64,000 nt of DNA from Acidobacteriota bacterium (GCA_018268855.1 JAFDVR010000016.1:176145-240144), one strand, 5' to 3'; positions 17,800 through 28,211 are shown, counted from the stretch's first letter. A program made the numbers and translations. Notes: a model not told the origin generated them from the sequence alone.

Positions 17800-20091
17800 T
17801 CAGTAGTAATACTTCGTTTTCTTTGCCCATTCACTACTTCCGTAGCGGGCATGGAGCAGTTGGAATGCTTCCTTGCTGATTGCTGTGGTAGGCCCCTTGT
17901 CTTGCCTTGAACAGCCATAGTGAGTAGCGAGTACGATCCGCGCAAGGGCTTCGGGAGCGCGGCCATCCTGGGGATGCGCTCGAATGTAATCGATCGCTCG
18001 TCTCCCGATCATCGGGATGGACAAATAGCGAGCATCCAGCGTGGCTACTTCTTTTGCGGCTTGCGCCCGCTCCGTAGATGTAAGGAACGTCAACTTCGAT
18101 TGGATAGTGTCTTCGTTCTTCACCTGTTCCACACCAATCCTCTCCTCAGCCACTGAATCCTGTTTCGCACACCACCATGCTCCGCCGGTCAGCGACGTTC
18201 TGCCAGGTGCATAGGTCCATGTAGGCTGAAGTCCAGCATCAAGATAGGGCTGAAGACGCGAGGAGTGGAGCACAAAGTACGTAGCCGCGAAACCCGCATT
18301 CTGCGGGAGGGCGGGCTTCACCATGGTCGCGAACTGCTTTAGCGCACTCTCGTCTTCGAGTACATAGGCTCGTGTCCATCCGGCAATGGCGATGCCTTCG
18401 CGGATATTGAGCGGGAGCTTTGGGCTCTTTGCTGCATCGATCCACATAGAGAGCGGTAGTCGAAGGTTGAAAATACGTGCACCATCACTGTCGAAGTGCT
18501 CCTTTGGCGCTAAAGGGCATTTCGCAATTTCTCCGCAACCATAGTCTCCCGTCTGAACGAACTGTCTCGGCAGATCGGCAAGCATTGAGTCGAAGTTCTT
18601 CGCAGTCGCAGCGCGGATTTGCAGCAGCGCGTTTGTTGCACCGATATCGTTCTGCGCGTGAGCCGTTTGCAGAACTTCATCCGCAAGCGCACGGGCAGCT
18701 ACGGTACGGCCTGCCGCAAATAACAAGCGAGCGCGGTGATATTGGAGAGTAATGTACGCCGGAGAGGCAGGCGGCACCTGGCTGGCCGCATCAAGAACAG
18801 CGCTATCTGCGGATCGCGCATTCATCAGAACGGCCACCAGCAGCGGCAGCGTGGGAGATGCGTGCCACTGTTGTAGAGCGGCAGCCTCATGGTGTGCATC
18901 TGGTCCAGGTGATGGATAGGAGTACGGAAAAGTTGTGCCGGTCAGGCGCATCCAGTTGAGCAGGGGAGCATCTCCTACAGATCCGTTGTCCGCAAGAAAG
19001 CGCAGATCGATTATGTCCTGCTTATAGTTTGGATCGTGATGCGGCCCCGCGATTGCATTTGCTAAGTCGACACTGCGCTGCCGGGGATCATAGCGTATCA
19101 GAACAAAGCCAAGCTCGCGTTCTGCAGCACGTGAGATGACTGCGTCCTGCTTTTGAGCAGCCAGCACTCGCAATATTTCCATAGCTCGGCCCAGAGTTGG
19201 TTTATCGAACCGGGCCATATCAGACTGACCGGCGCTCGACTGCGCAATCTGTGCGGCCTTGCGCACGAGCGATCGCGCCATCAGGTAAGTCCCCCAACGT
19301 GACCACGGAGACGTCTTATCTTGCGCAATAGCAGCAAAGCTAGACGCTGCCTCGTCATACGAGCCCCGGTAGAACTGTGCTGCTGCAATCTGGTAAGAGC
19401 GGTCCTGCTGCAAGAGCCTGGATGCGCCTGTGTGTGCTGATTGAGGCATCGTTTGAACGGTATCGCAGTTGGAAAAGACAGCATCCTGTGCCAAAAGCCA
19501 GTCCCGGAAGTCGGGGCTCATGGGACCCCACAGTACAGCACGGTCCTTCATGGTGTTGGTTGCGGTATCGAAAGCGCTATCGGTGCAGTTCAGAATCGAT
19601 CCCGTGAAGTTGTTCCCAGACTCGTCGCGTTCCCAGGCAAACTCATGCCGCTCCTGTTTCACCTGTGCTACAGGCGTGGGTGAGAATGCCGCGCGAGCGG
19701 AGTTCCAGCGCGCGACTCCGGTATTCGCAGCTTCCTGTTCGATTGCCTTTTGTTTTGCCTCCCTTTCTTCAGGAGTCATACGGACCCAATCAATCACTTC
19801 TGGAGAATTGCCACGCCAGACCTTCTGTTCTTCAGCATTCAACGTGCCGCCGATCAGGTAGCGATACGCAACAAACTTTTCAGCCATGTAAAACGTGCTT
19901 TGCAGCAGACCCAACTGCCCCCTTGCAAACTCTTCCGGCCGTTTGGTTTGGAAGTGCGCGACGAACTCGGCCGGTATGCCAGGATCTGTGCAGGCATCAA
20001 CAACAACCAATGGCACAGCGATGAGTGCAAGGATGGAAGCGAGGAAAAATCTTCGAGAGTGGGTATAGACGAAGCTATGGATGCGGTTCAT
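17800..20091 (-). CDS. Exported repeat-type (TPR/alpha-helical) protein, 763 aa
   Basis: Unknown function. The N-terminus is a signal peptide (FFLASILALIAVPLVVVDAC), perhaps with a lipid-attachable Cys. The rest is mostly alpha-helical and TPR-like (YQIAAAQFYRGSYDEAASSF; HRARLLFAAGRTVAARALADEV), with scattered Cys. Its ATG overlaps the stop of the DUF3142 gene (ATGA), so the two are translationally coupled and probably act together in the periplasm. Confidence 0.8.
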   Translation of the reverse strand: MNRIHSFVYTHSRRFFLASILALIAVPLVVVDACTDPGIPAEFVAHFQTKRPEEFARGQLGLLQSTFYMAEKFVAYRYLIGGTLNAEEQKVWRGNSPEVIDWVRMTPEEREAKQKAIEQEAANTGVARWNSARAAFSPTPVAQVKQERHEFAWERDESGNNFTGSILNCTDSAFDTATNTMKDRAVLWGPMSPDFRDWLLAQDAVFSNCDTVQTMPQSAHTGASRLLQQDRSYQIAAAQFYRGSYDEAASSFAAIAQDKTSPWSRWGTYLMARSLVRKAAQIAQSSAGQSDMARFDKPTLGRAMEILRVLAAQKQDAVISRAAERELGFVLIRYDPRQRSVDLANAIAGPHHDPNYKQDIIDLRFLADNGSVGDAPLLNWMRLTGTTFPYSYPSPGPDAHHEAAALQQWHASPTLPLLVAVLMNARSADSAVLDAASQVPPASPAYITLQYHRARLLFAAGRTVAARALADEVLQTAHAQNDIGATNALLQIRAATAKNFDSMLADLPRQFVQTGDYGCGEIAKCPLAPKEHFDSDGARIFNLRLPLSMWIDAAKSPKLPLNIREGIAIAGWTRAYVLEDESALKQFATMVKPALPQNAGFAATYFVLHSSRLQPYLDAGLQPTWTYAPGRTSLTGGAWWCAKQDSVAEERIGVEQVKNEDTIQSKLTFLTSTERAQAAKEVATLDARYLSIPMIGRRAIDYIRAHPQDGRAPEALARIVLATHYGCSRQDKGPTTAISKEAFQLLHARYGSSEWAKKTKYYY

Positions 20092-20867
20092 GGGAGTGCT
20101 TTCAGAGTTTGGGTGAGGTCATCCTGACGCCAGCCGCGGTCAGGGAAGATGTAGATGCGTTTGTCCGCGAGATTGCCCGGCCAGTCTTCACGCGTGGAGA
20201 TTCCGGCGGAGCCGGCGCATAATGGTTCGCGAATGGGAATGTTGTGGTCGCCGCGCTGGCCTGGTTCCATTCGGAAGAGCATGGGCACGGCTTCGTCGAT
20301 TGGCAGACCCGCCATCCAGCGGTCTGCTGAGCACCATGACGCGAGTGCTGTGATAGACAGCGGCATATCCTGCGGCATCTCTGTGCGCAATTGCGTGAGC
20401 ACATCGCGATACCAGGCACGTTCTGAGCGGAGGGCATCGAAATCCACCTGAAAGGCCAGGGCTCTCTCTCCGTCCAACTGATCTCCGGATTTGTGTCCAC
20501 GTGTGCGCCACGATATACGTGCGAGTTCTCTGGCAACTGCGGTGGCTGTTCCGTGTGTAAGCTGCGGCTGGTGCGTTTCGATACGAACCACGGCCATGCG
20601 CCGTACATGATCGGGAAGGTAGATGCGGTTGCGCTGTGGTGCGACGCGCAGGACCGGGCCGTCCTGTGTGATGGTTTCGACGAGTTGTGCAACGGCGGCG
20701 CGTTGGGTATCGAGCGCCGTCAGGTCATCGCGCCGCTCCCATGCCCATACGGTGATGTGTGGAAGCTTAGCTATGCGCGAAGATGCAGCGGGAGCCGCCA
20801 CATGCGACCGTAGAGGAAGAGCGATAACGAGCGTGAGAGCTACGAGGAACGCGCTGCGCAGGCGCAT
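20088..20867 (-). CDS. DUF3142 domain protein, exported
   Basis: It begins with a signal peptide (LRSAFLVALTLVIALPL) and then the DUF3142 hallmark ITVWAWERRDDL, followed by AVVRIETHQP and ALAFQVDFDALRSERAWY. The acidic residues on a predicted TIM-barrel strand (QVDFD) recall glycosidase-like folds, but no activity is established. It is coupled by an ATGA overlap to the large helical protein gene downstream. The start at 20867 gives a compact signal peptide; the frame continues 36 bp upstream. Confidence 0.8.
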   Translation of the reverse strand: MRLRSAFLVALTLVIALPLRSHVAAPAASSRIAKLPHITVWAWERRDDLTALDTQRAAVAQLVETITQDGPVLRVAPQRNRIYLPDHVRRMAVVRIETHQPQLTHGTATAVARELARISWRTRGHKSGDQLDGERALAFQVDFDALRSERAWYRDVLTQLRTEMPQDMPLSITALASWCSADRWMAGLPIDEAVPMLFRMEPGQRGDHNIPIREPLCAGSAGISTREDWPGNLADKRIYIFPDRGWRQDDLTQTLKALP

Positions 20868-20942
20868 GATGCTGACTTTGCAACATTTCGCATACGCCGT
20901 CAAGAGAAATAGCGCTGCCCTGGAATACGCCGCCTGCTGAGA

Positions 20943-22634
20943 TTACTTGAAGCGCTCCGCAAGAATGTGATCGGCTACCCGGATTGCGTTCGCGATGATG
21001 GTAAGCGACGGATTGACCGCGCTGGCCGACACGAAGCATGAAGCATCCACAACATACAGATTGTCCAGATCGTGCGCTTTGCAATGCGGATCGAGCACGC
21101 TGATGCGTGGGTCGTTGCCCATGCGGCAGGTTCCGTTCTGGTGGCCGACACCCTCGAGCGGAATTCTTTTTTTGAAATATGCGTTCAACGGAAGAGAGGC
21201 ATCGGCGTGCCCGGCACGTTTCAGCACATCTACCCAGCGGTCCTTCAGGCGATCGAAGCTTTCAGTGTTGTTCGGCGTGTAAGAGAGCTGGATGCGATGG
21301 GGAGCGTGATCGGAGACGATTTCGGTTTCATTGGTATGTCCGGTATCACCGGAGGGATGTGCGCCGCCCACTCCGGGCTGACGGTTATCTACGCTCATGG
21401 GCGTGGCATTGTGTAGCGTTACACGGTTGTCCGGTGAGGGAAGGTCTTCGGTAGTCAACCACCAGGGCACGGCATGGTGCTTCACGCCTTCCAGCACAAA
21501 CTCCGGCGTGAGGAAGGGCGCATCGGCCTTCATCATCTCAAAATGAAAACTCCCGACGGGCTGCACCTGTCCTAAAGGATAGGGATATGCAGGGTCGGTG
21601 TCTTTCAGATAAAAGTCATTCGTGCCCCATGTCTTGGTATACGCATCTTCGTTGCGGTGCGTAGAGACGGACAACAGCGCGTCGGCCTGATGATACATAA
21701 AGTTGCGGCCAACCTGATCGGAGCTGTTAGCCAGACCCTTTGGGTGTTTGTCGTTGGCTGAGGCAAGCAGCACCACAGCCGAGTTGATCGCGCCCGCACA
21801 AAGGCAGAAGAGGTGCGCGGCGTGGGTTTCGACCTCACCCGCATGCATTGTTTCTACTGCGGTCACCGCAGTTCCGCTCGCATTCGTCAGCAGGCGCACG
21901 ACGCGTGTGTTGGTACGCAGCGTCACGTTGGGCAGATGCATGATCTGGCGAATGCAATTGATATCGCTGTCGCTTTTGGCATGCACCAGGCAAGGATATC
22001 CATCACACGTATCGCAACGAACGCACTTGGATGCAAGCGGGTTGGCCTCGTTGCGCTTTAATCCAAGAGGAATGGGAAATGTATGCACACCGAGCGCGCG
22101 AACGCTGTCTTCGATCGATTGCATACGCGGCTCATTGGCGAATGCAGGATACGGATACTTTTCAGAATGAAACGGCTCAGTCGGATCGTAGGAGCTGCCG
22201 TATCCGCCGGGGACTGCGGGTGCATCGCCTAAATCGCCATGAACGTGGAAGAGTTTTTCCGCGCGTGTGTAGTACGGCTCCATGTCGGCATAGGAGATGG
22301 GCCATGCAGGCGAGATGCCGCCCTTGTGCCGGATCTCACCGAAGTCTTCCGCGCGCATGCGGAACATCGCCGCGCCGAATACCTTTGTTTGTCCGCCCAC
22401 GAAGTACGCCTGCTGCGGATGCAGGTCTTTGCCGTCTTTGTCCTGCCACACCTCGCGCGTGTGATAGCGATTGTCCAGAAAGACGGCGGAGGTGTCCCAG
22501 TTGAGCTTCTCCTGTGGCATAAACGGGCCGCGCTCCAGGATAAGAATCTGCTTGCCTGCCTGCGCCAAATGCAGCGCCAGCGGGCCACCACCCGCGCCCG
22601 TGCCAATGATGATCGCATCGTAAACCGTAGCCAT
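20943..22634 (-). CDS. GMC-family oxidoreductase
   Basis: FAD-dependent alcohol or sugar oxidoreductase, 563 aa. The dinucleotide motif IIGTGAGGGPLALHLA opens the protein, ILILERG follows, and FVGGQTKVFGAAMFR matches the flavin-attachment region. The catalytic His is in GVGHQNGTCRMG, and the C-terminal FAD segment reads LYVVDASCFVSASAVNPSLT. A CVRCDTCDGYPC segment has several Cys, as in gluconate dehydrogenase-like members. No clear signal peptide. The donor substrate is unknown. It lies 75 bp upstream of the DUF3142 gene on the same strand. Confidence 0.93.
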   Translation of the reverse strand: MATVYDAIIIGTGAGGGPLALHLAQAGKQILILERGPFMPQEKLNWDTSAVFLDNRYHTREVWQDKDGKDLHPQQAYFVGGQTKVFGAAMFRMRAEDFGEIRHKGGISPAWPISYADMEPYYTRAEKLFHVHGDLGDAPAVPGGYGSSYDPTEPFHSEKYPYPAFANEPRMQSIEDSVRALGVHTFPIPLGLKRNEANPLASKCVRCDTCDGYPCLVHAKSDSDINCIRQIMHLPNVTLRTNTRVVRLLTNASGTAVTAVETMHAGEVETHAAHLFCLCAGAINSAVVLLASANDKHPKGLANSSDQVGRNFMYHQADALLSVSTHRNEDAYTKTWGTNDFYLKDTDPAYPYPLGQVQPVGSFHFEMMKADAPFLTPEFVLEGVKHHAVPWWLTTEDLPSPDNRVTLHNATPMSVDNRQPGVGGAHPSGDTGHTNETEIVSDHAPHRIQLSYTPNNTESFDRLKDRWVDVLKRAGHADASLPLNAYFKKRIPLEGVGHQNGTCRMGNDPRISVLDPHCKAHDLDNLYVVDASCFVSASAVNPSLTIIANAIRVADHILAERFK

Positions 22635-22710
22635 ATCCGGCTAGGATGCAGCACGGCACGCGTGAGTAGATATAGATGAAAGCCTTTGTATCTATTACCG
22701 CAGAACAGCT

Positions 22711-23169
22711 TTACCGGAACATGCGATCATCGAAGCGGAAAGGCAATGGCTTCTGCTGAACAATCTTTGTGAAATCGCCGTGCGCAGGATTGAGCAACAC
22801 ATTCCACTCACCTGTAACCACAGCAGAAGGCACGCGCATGGCAACCGTGCGGCCTGCGCGAATCCAATCCGCTCCGCGCTTGCGCAGCGATGCGTGGTTG
22901 AGCGAACGCCAGTCCCGGGGAAGACTTTCAACCGCGATCGTTTCCATGGCAAGATCATCCGGTATATCGGCAGCGATGGAGACAAGATCGTTCGGTGCAA
23001 CGCTTGGATCGAGATGCACAAAGAGTTCTACGGAAGCCAGCGCGAGCGAGGCAGACGTGTAGACCATGCTTACGCCTGCGGGGTTCCAGCGCCCGGCATA
23101 CAGGCGTGAGCCTTCTCCTGAGAAAGCAGCCTGAGCGAACTTCTTTTTGCAGATGCGAAAGACGCGCAT
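22711..23169 (-). CDS. RES-domain toxin (second copy, intact)
   Basis: NAD+-degrading toxin of a RES-Xre pair, 152 aa. It has the conserved features of the domain: SRLYAGRWNPAGVSMVYTS with Arg and Tyr of the active site, LASVELFVHLD with the Glu, and AMRVPSAVV with the Ser, then NVLLNPAHGDF with the Asn. Its start overlaps the antitoxin stop (TGATG), so it is translated by coupling. It is the full-length counterpart of the broken toxin at 10.2 kb. Confidence 0.92.
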   Translation of the reverse strand: MRVFRICKKKFAQAAFSGEGSRLYAGRWNPAGVSMVYTSASLALASVELFVHLDPSVAPNDLVSIAADIPDDLAMETIAVESLPRDWRSLNHASLRKRGADWIRAGRTVAMRVPSAVVTGEWNVLLNPAHGDFTKIVQQKPLPFRFDDRMFR

Positions 23170-23603
23170 CAGCTATATACGCCGTAGGAGATGCGCCCCA
23201 GAATGGTTTCCACTGTTTGCACGCCGGTATCGGTGTCGAGCAATTCAAACGGCGCTACATTCTGAAGAGCGCGGTTGGGTGTTTGCAGCCACTGTGATGC
23301 CTTGGCTTTATCTCCCAACACATCGCTTGCAAGCGCCAGGATGCGTGCCACGCGAACGGTACGGTCCGATTCGTCTGAGGTGAGGCGCGCATGAGAACTC
23401 AGGCGGCGCGTCAGTGTCCGCTCCGGGATGCCAACGATGCGTGCGACTGCTTTTCTATCCACTGCGAGACCGCCTGCCAGCACAGGCACGCTCTCCGCTG
23501 GCAGACCATCGCGGATGGCCCGCATCAGGTCGGAACTGGAGGCTATCCTTCGCCGGATCACCTTCGCCCCGCCTAGAACATTTGCAATCGCCTGTGCCGT
23601 CAT
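23169..23603 (-). CDS. Xre/MbcA/ParS-type antitoxin (second copy)
   Basis: Antitoxin of the intact RES pair, 144 aa. A helix-turn-helix part (LAVDRKAVARIVGIPERTL) is followed by the DUF2384-type domain (VARILALASDVLGDKAKASQWL, then NVAPFELLDTDTGVQTVE). It binds and blocks the RES toxin and represses the operon. The sequence differs strongly from the first copy, so the two pairs are not a recent duplication. Confidence 0.9.
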   Translation of the reverse strand: MTAQAIANVLGGAKVIRRRIASSSDLMRAIRDGLPAESVPVLAGGLAVDRKAVARIVGIPERTLTRRLSSHARLTSDESDRTVRVARILALASDVLGDKAKASQWLQTPNRALQNVAPFELLDTDTGVQTVETILGRISYGVYS

Positions 23604-23658
23604 GTGTAGCCACCTGGCTAAAGTATAACGCCAGATGGCGTCTACTTAATTTAGACGC

Positions 23659-23688
23659 GAAAAAGCCGCCGCGGGTGCGGCGGCTCTT
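23659..23688 (-). terminator. Intrinsic terminator of the M16 peptidase gene
   Basis: A perfect 9-bp stem AGCCGCCGC/GCGGCGGCT with a 4-nt loop; on the minus strand it is followed by TTTT. It lies 15 bp after the stop codon of the peptidase gene. Confidence 0.85.
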
Positions 23689-23703
23689 TACATTTGGCTT
23701 GTC

Positions 23704-26562
23704 TTACTTCTTTGGTTCGGCGTCCACCGTCCACTCTTCGATGGGGCCAAGGCCGAGGTCCTTCAACTGCGGCTCGATCTTGGCCTTATCGCCCACGGTG
23801 ATGAGGATCATCTGGTCGGCATGGATGTACTTGTTGGCGGCTGCGGTTGTCTCGGCTTCAGTCACTGCTTCAAACTTCGAGGGCAGCGTGGAGAAGTAGT
23901 CCAGTTGCAATTTGTATGCCCAGATTTCGGCCATCTGTCCCGCAAGCCCGGCATTGGTTTCAAACTCCGCGGGCAGCGAGCGGACCACGCTGTCCTTGCC
24001 ACTCTTCAACTCTTCGGGCGTAAGCGGATGGGTATGCAGCTTCTCCAGTTCTCCCATCAGTTCCTTTGCGGCGGGACCGGTGACATCGGTCCGCATCTGT
24101 CCTCCGCCGTAGAAGAAGCCGGGCACGCGGCGATAGGCGAAGTTGGTGAATGCGCCGTAGGTATAGCCATGTTCTTCACGCAGGTTCATGTTGATGCGCG
24201 CAGAGAACTGTCCGCCGAGCGGAGTGTTGAGAATTTCGAGCGCGGCGTAGTCTGGCGAGGAGCGCGGTGCGGCCAACTCGAAGACGAGCATCGCCGTCTG
24301 CGGCGCTCCTGGCGTATCTACAAGCATGATTTTGTGGGCGTTGGCCTGCTCCACCTTCTGCAAGGGGGGTGGTGTGGCCGTGCCTGACCACTTGCCAAAA
24401 TACTTCTCAGCAAGCGATTTTGCCTGTGCAACGGTGACATCTCCGGCAAAGACGAGCACGGCGTTCTTTGGCCCGTAGTGCGATGTATAGAACTTCGAGA
24501 GGTCGTCGGCTTTGATTGCAGACACCGATTCCGGCGTTCCCTGTGAGGTGTAGCCGTAGGGTGAGTCCGCTCCGTAGAGAGCGCGCAGTCCTACACGCTG
24601 CGCGATTGCCATGGGTTCATCGCGCGATTGCAGAAGCTGTGTCTTGCGACGTGCGCGCACACGTTCCACTTCCTTTGGATCGAATGCGGGATGCTGCGCT
24701 ACATCGGCAAACAGATCCATGCTGGGCGCTACGGTGCTGGTAAGCGCGGAGATGGAGATCGATGCCGTCTCCGTTCCTGCTGAGGCGCCCATGTGCGCTC
24801 CGAGGTCGGCGGTACGGTTCGCAATTTGCGTGGATGAAAAGGAATTTGTGCCTTCCGTCAACATGGCGGAGGTGAAGCCCGACACGCCGGGAAGCGTGGG
24901 CGAGTCACTCGATGATCCGGCATTGGCCACCAGCGCAGCGGCGAAAAGTGGAAGCTTATGCCGTTCAGTTACGTACACCTGCAATCCATTAGCGAGCGTG
25001 AAGGTTGTTGGGACTGGCAGGTGAAGTTTAGGCGTCGGGCCAGGTTTGGGTGGCGTCTTGCGAAATGCCTGGGAGGCCATGAACTCCGGCGAATACTCCG
25101 GCGTTACCTTGTAGTCTTTGTCCGCATCAGCGGGAGCGCGGGGAACATCGTTCAGCTTCTTCTCGCCCTGCACTGTGGTGACAACAACACGGCCCGTTGG
25201 CGTCAGATACTTTTTCGCATCTGCAAGTACCGCCGCTTTAGTGACAGCTTCGTAACGCGCGATGTCCTTGGGGAGATATCCGGGATCGCCCTTCTCCTGG
25301 TTATAGTTTTGCAGCATGTCGGCTACGTCCTGTACCTCTTCCAGCGGACGAATCATATTGGAGATGGTGCGCGTGCGGGTGCGCGTAATCTCTTCGTCCG
25401 TTGGACCATTGGCGAGAAAGTTGGCGATGACAGCGTCGGCCGCTTTCTCTATCTGTTCGGCGGTTACGCCCGGCCGCGCGATGATGTTGCAGGAGAAGAT
25501 GCCGGTCAATTCCAGTGAAGAATGTTCGCAGGTGGCCGATTGCGCGATCTGTTGTTTGTAAACAAGCTCCTGGTACATGCGCGAGGTTTTGCCTGAACCG
25601 AGGATGGATGAGGCAAAGTCCAGGCCGGCATCGCTGGGCGAAAAGAGCGCTGGTGTGAGCCACGCCATCTGCACCGCCGGAAGCTGTACCTGATCGGTCA
25701 CGGTGATGCGGCGTTCGGACGTGATCGGCGGTGTTATGGCTTTCACCGGAGGCTTCGGTTCGGTGCTGTGCTTCAGCGGCCCAAAATATTTTTCGACGAG
25801 CGCCTTCGCTTCTGCTTTCTGAAAGTCGCCCACGATGGTGAGCGTTGCGTTGTTGGGCGCATAGTAGGTTTTGAAGAACTCGCGTATATCGCCCAGGCGT
25901 GCAGCTTCAATGTCCGCATGCGAACCGATAATCACGCCGTAATATGGATGATCTTTCGGAAATAGTTCGTGATACAGGGCTTCCTCAGAGAGACCGTATG
26001 GCTCGCCTTCGCGCGACTGACGGCGCTCGTTGCGCACCACATCACGCTGATTGGCGAGTTTGGTACGGTCAAGTGTGTCCAGCAGAAATCCCATGCGGTC
26101 GCTCTCCAGCCAGAGCCCCAGCGCAAGCTCATTGGAGGGCAGGGTTTCGTAGTAGTTGGTACGGTCGAAGTTAGTGGAGCCATTCACACCGCTTGCGCCA
26201 GCGGCTTCCAGATATTTGAAGTGTGCGCGGGGACCAACATGGCCGGAGCCTTCGAACATCATGTGTTCGAAAAGATGCGCGAACCCCGTTAGCCCAGGGT
26301 GCTCGTTCTTCGCGCCGACGTGATACCAGACATTCACAGCTACCAGCGGCAGCGTATGGTCCTCCGAGAGGATGACCTCCAGGCCATTCGGCAACACATA
26401 CTTCTCAAACGGAATTTTTGGTGCTTCAAACTTTGGCGCAAGCGCGGCAGCAACCGAAGCTGGCGCATGCATGGCGTGTTTCTTTTGGGCGTGGAGCGCA
26501 GGGACAGACGCCAGTGTGGCCACCAGCGCAATGGAAACGAAACGAGAGATCTTTGGGCGCAT
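23704..26562 (-). CDS. M16-family zinc peptidase, two-domain, exported
   Basis: A fused two-unit M16 protease of 952 aa with a signal peptide. The first unit has the inverted zinc motif HLFEH (GFAHLFEHMMFEGSGH) and the downstream Glu region, so it is catalytic. In the second unit the same place reads FTSAMLTEG, so it is the non-catalytic partner, as in pitrilysin-like and processing-peptidase pairs. It probably clears peptides in the periplasm. The ATG at 26562 is chosen from the signal peptide (KISRFVSIALVATLASVPA). Confidence 0.93.
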   Translation of the reverse strand: MRPKISRFVSIALVATLASVPALHAQKKHAMHAPASVAAALAPKFEAPKIPFEKYVLPNGLEVILSEDHTLPLVAVNVWYHVGAKNEHPGLTGFAHLFEHMMFEGSGHVGPRAHFKYLEAAGASGVNGSTNFDRTNYYETLPSNELALGLWLESDRMGFLLDTLDRTKLANQRDVVRNERRQSREGEPYGLSEEALYHELFPKDHPYYGVIIGSHADIEAARLGDIREFFKTYYAPNNATLTIVGDFQKAEAKALVEKYFGPLKHSTEPKPPVKAITPPITSERRITVTDQVQLPAVQMAWLTPALFSPSDAGLDFASSILGSGKTSRMYQELVYKQQIAQSATCEHSSLELTGIFSCNIIARPGVTAEQIEKAADAVIANFLANGPTDEEITRTRTRTISNMIRPLEEVQDVADMLQNYNQEKGDPGYLPKDIARYEAVTKAAVLADAKKYLTPTGRVVVTTVQGEKKLNDVPRAPADADKDYKVTPEYSPEFMASQAFRKTPPKPGPTPKLHLPVPTTFTLANGLQVYVTERHKLPLFAAALVANAGSSSDSPTLPGVSGFTSAMLTEGTNSFSSTQIANRTADLGAHMGASAGTETASISISALTSTVAPSMDLFADVAQHPAFDPKEVERVRARRKTQLLQSRDEPMAIAQRVGLRALYGADSPYGYTSQGTPESVSAIKADDLSKFYTSHYGPKNAVLVFAGDVTVAQAKSLAEKYFGKWSGTATPPPLQKVEQANAHKIMLVDTPGAPQTAMLVFELAAPRSSPDYAALEILNTPLGGQFSARINMNLREEHGYTYGAFTNFAYRRVPGFFYGGGQMRTDVTGPAAKELMGELEKLHTHPLTPEELKSGKDSVVRSLPAEFETNAGLAGQMAEIWAYKLQLDYFSTLPSKFEAVTEAETTAAANKYIHADQMILITVGDKAKIEPQLKDLGLGPIEEWTVDAEPKK

Positions 26563-26675
26563 TTCGGCTCTTTCGCAAGGAGAGTTAGGCTCGCTCAATC
26601 CATACGGCGTCCCGCGGAGAAGCGGCGATTAGATGAAGCGAGAATAACAGAGCCGCAGATCCAGATTCCTGCGCT

Positions 26676-28211
26676 TTACTGCACCACCACATTGAAGGTG
26701 ACGCCGCGGGACAGTCCTGCTGCCGTCGCCGTCACGACGACAGGATAGTTCCCAGGAGGCGTTACCAGCGTTGTTCCTCCACCATTTGTGCCACCGTCAG
26801 AGTAATTATCTGGGATTTGCCTGCCTGCACCGCAGCCTGTGATTTCACCGATCAGGATGAACAATGTAAGCAGAGCGACAATGCGCCTCTTGCGGTTCCA
26901 TGCCAAAGCGAATGACAGTAGGAAGCCAACGGCAATAGTCGCTGGTACGCGCACCGCATTTGCAGAGAGGCCGGTACGCAGCGTGATCGTGATGGTTTGC
27001 TGGCCGTTCAGGTCCGTGCTCGCCGGTGAGATCGTGCACTTCGCGTTTGCTGGCGAACTCGTGCATGCCAGCGAAACACTCTGCGGCATGGTCAAAATCG
27101 GCGTAAGCACTGCCGCGAAAGTTGCCGTGCCACCACTCGCAATCGAACGCGTTGTCGTTCCGCTTGCAGAAAATGTGAAATCCACGCCGGTGCCGCTCAA
27201 CGCGGCTGTTTGTGGAGAATTGGATGCATTGCTGGCCAGCAGCAGAGAGCCGGAACGTGCGCCTGCGGCCTGCGGAATCAATGCGACTACCAGCTTGCAG
27301 CTTGCTCCCACCGGCAGCGGAGTTACTGTGGAGCATGCATTTGCGCTGCTTGTCAGGCCGAAGTCGCCCGTTAACCCTATGTTGGAGATAACCAGGGGGA
27401 AAGCGCCATTGTTCGTCAGCGTGAACGTTTGCGGTTCGCTGGCCACGCCGACCCCCACCGGTCCAAATGCAAATGCTGCAGGTGCCAGAGAAACCCCTGC
27501 GGGCGCAAGTCCCGTTCCCGTCAATGTGACTGTCTGCGCTCCGAGGGCGTCGCGGACAATCAACACACCAGTTTGAGGGCCAACACTGACTGGAGAAAAT
27601 GTTACCTGCAATGCGCATGCGGAGTGCGCTGCCAACGTAGTTCCGCAGCCATTCGTTACGGCAAAGCTCCCCGAGAGAATGCTTGCGGAGATGAGCGTCA
27701 GCGGCACGTCTCCATCGTTGCGTATGGTCAGCGTCTGCGCTGCGCTGGTGGAATTCAGCAGAGTAGGAGAAAAGCTCAAGGAGGTTGCAGACAATGTGCC
27801 GGTCGCAACTGTGGTGCCCGTTCCATGTAATGCCGCCGTCAGCGGCCCGGAATCGCTCATCATGGAAAACGTTTCCGCGCGTGTACCGGACGTAGTTGGT
27901 CTAAACGCAATGGAAATCGTACAGCCTGTACCCGGCGCAAGCGTTGCCTTGCATGTGTTTGCAGCGATGAGGAAGTCGCCTGTCACCGCAAAGCCACCGA
28001 TGCTGCCGCTTATTGTGCCTGTGTTGTTTACAACGATAGTTTGCACATCGCTGGTGGAGCCCAGGGTTGTATTTGGAAAATCCAGCGAGACTGGTGTCAA
28101 TATGGCGGAGAATCTCTGCGGCTGCTGCGCGTGCGCAGATACCGCTGTCAGCCACAGCGCGACCATAAGATACCCGTACACCCGGGCCCAACTTCTCAAC
28201 GTGGATCTCAC
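26676..28211 (-). CDS. Choice-of-anchor D domain protein, surface-exposed
   Basis: A repeat protein with several ASH/choice-of-anchor D beta-sandwich units of about 100 residues (PVSLDFPNTTLGSTSDVQTI; ATSLSFSPTLLNSTSAAQTL; PAAFAFGPVGVGVASEPQTF). A signal peptide opens it. Near the C-terminus a hydrophobic stretch and basic residues (VGFLLSFALAWNRKRR) could anchor it in the membrane, then comes another short beta domain. The frame runs to a TTG at 28304 but that region looks like leader; GTG 28211 or ATG 28166 are likelier starts. It directly follows the nucleotide-sugar genes, perhaps by co-transcription. Confidence 0.8.
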   Translation of the reverse strand: MRSTLRSWARVYGYLMVALWLTAVSAHAQQPQRFSAILTPVSLDFPNTTLGSTSDVQTIVVNNTGTISGSIGGFAVTGDFLIAANTCKATLAPGTGCTISIAFRPTTSGTRAETFSMMSDSGPLTAALHGTGTTVATGTLSATSLSFSPTLLNSTSAAQTLTIRNDGDVPLTLISASILSGSFAVTNGCGTTLAAHSACALQVTFSPVSVGPQTGVLIVRDALGAQTVTLTGTGLAPAGVSLAPAAFAFGPVGVGVASEPQTFTLTNNGAFPLVISNIGLTGDFGLTSSANACSTVTPLPVGASCKLVVALIPQAAGARSGSLLLASNASNSPQTAALSGTGVDFTFSASGTTTRSIASGGTATFAAVLTPILTMPQSVSLACTSSPANAKCTISPASTDLNGQQTITITLRTGLSANAVRVPATIAVGFLLSFALAWNRKRRIVALLTLFILIGEITGCGAGRQIPDNYSDGGTNGGGTTLVTPPGNYPVVVTATAAGLSRGVTFNVVVQ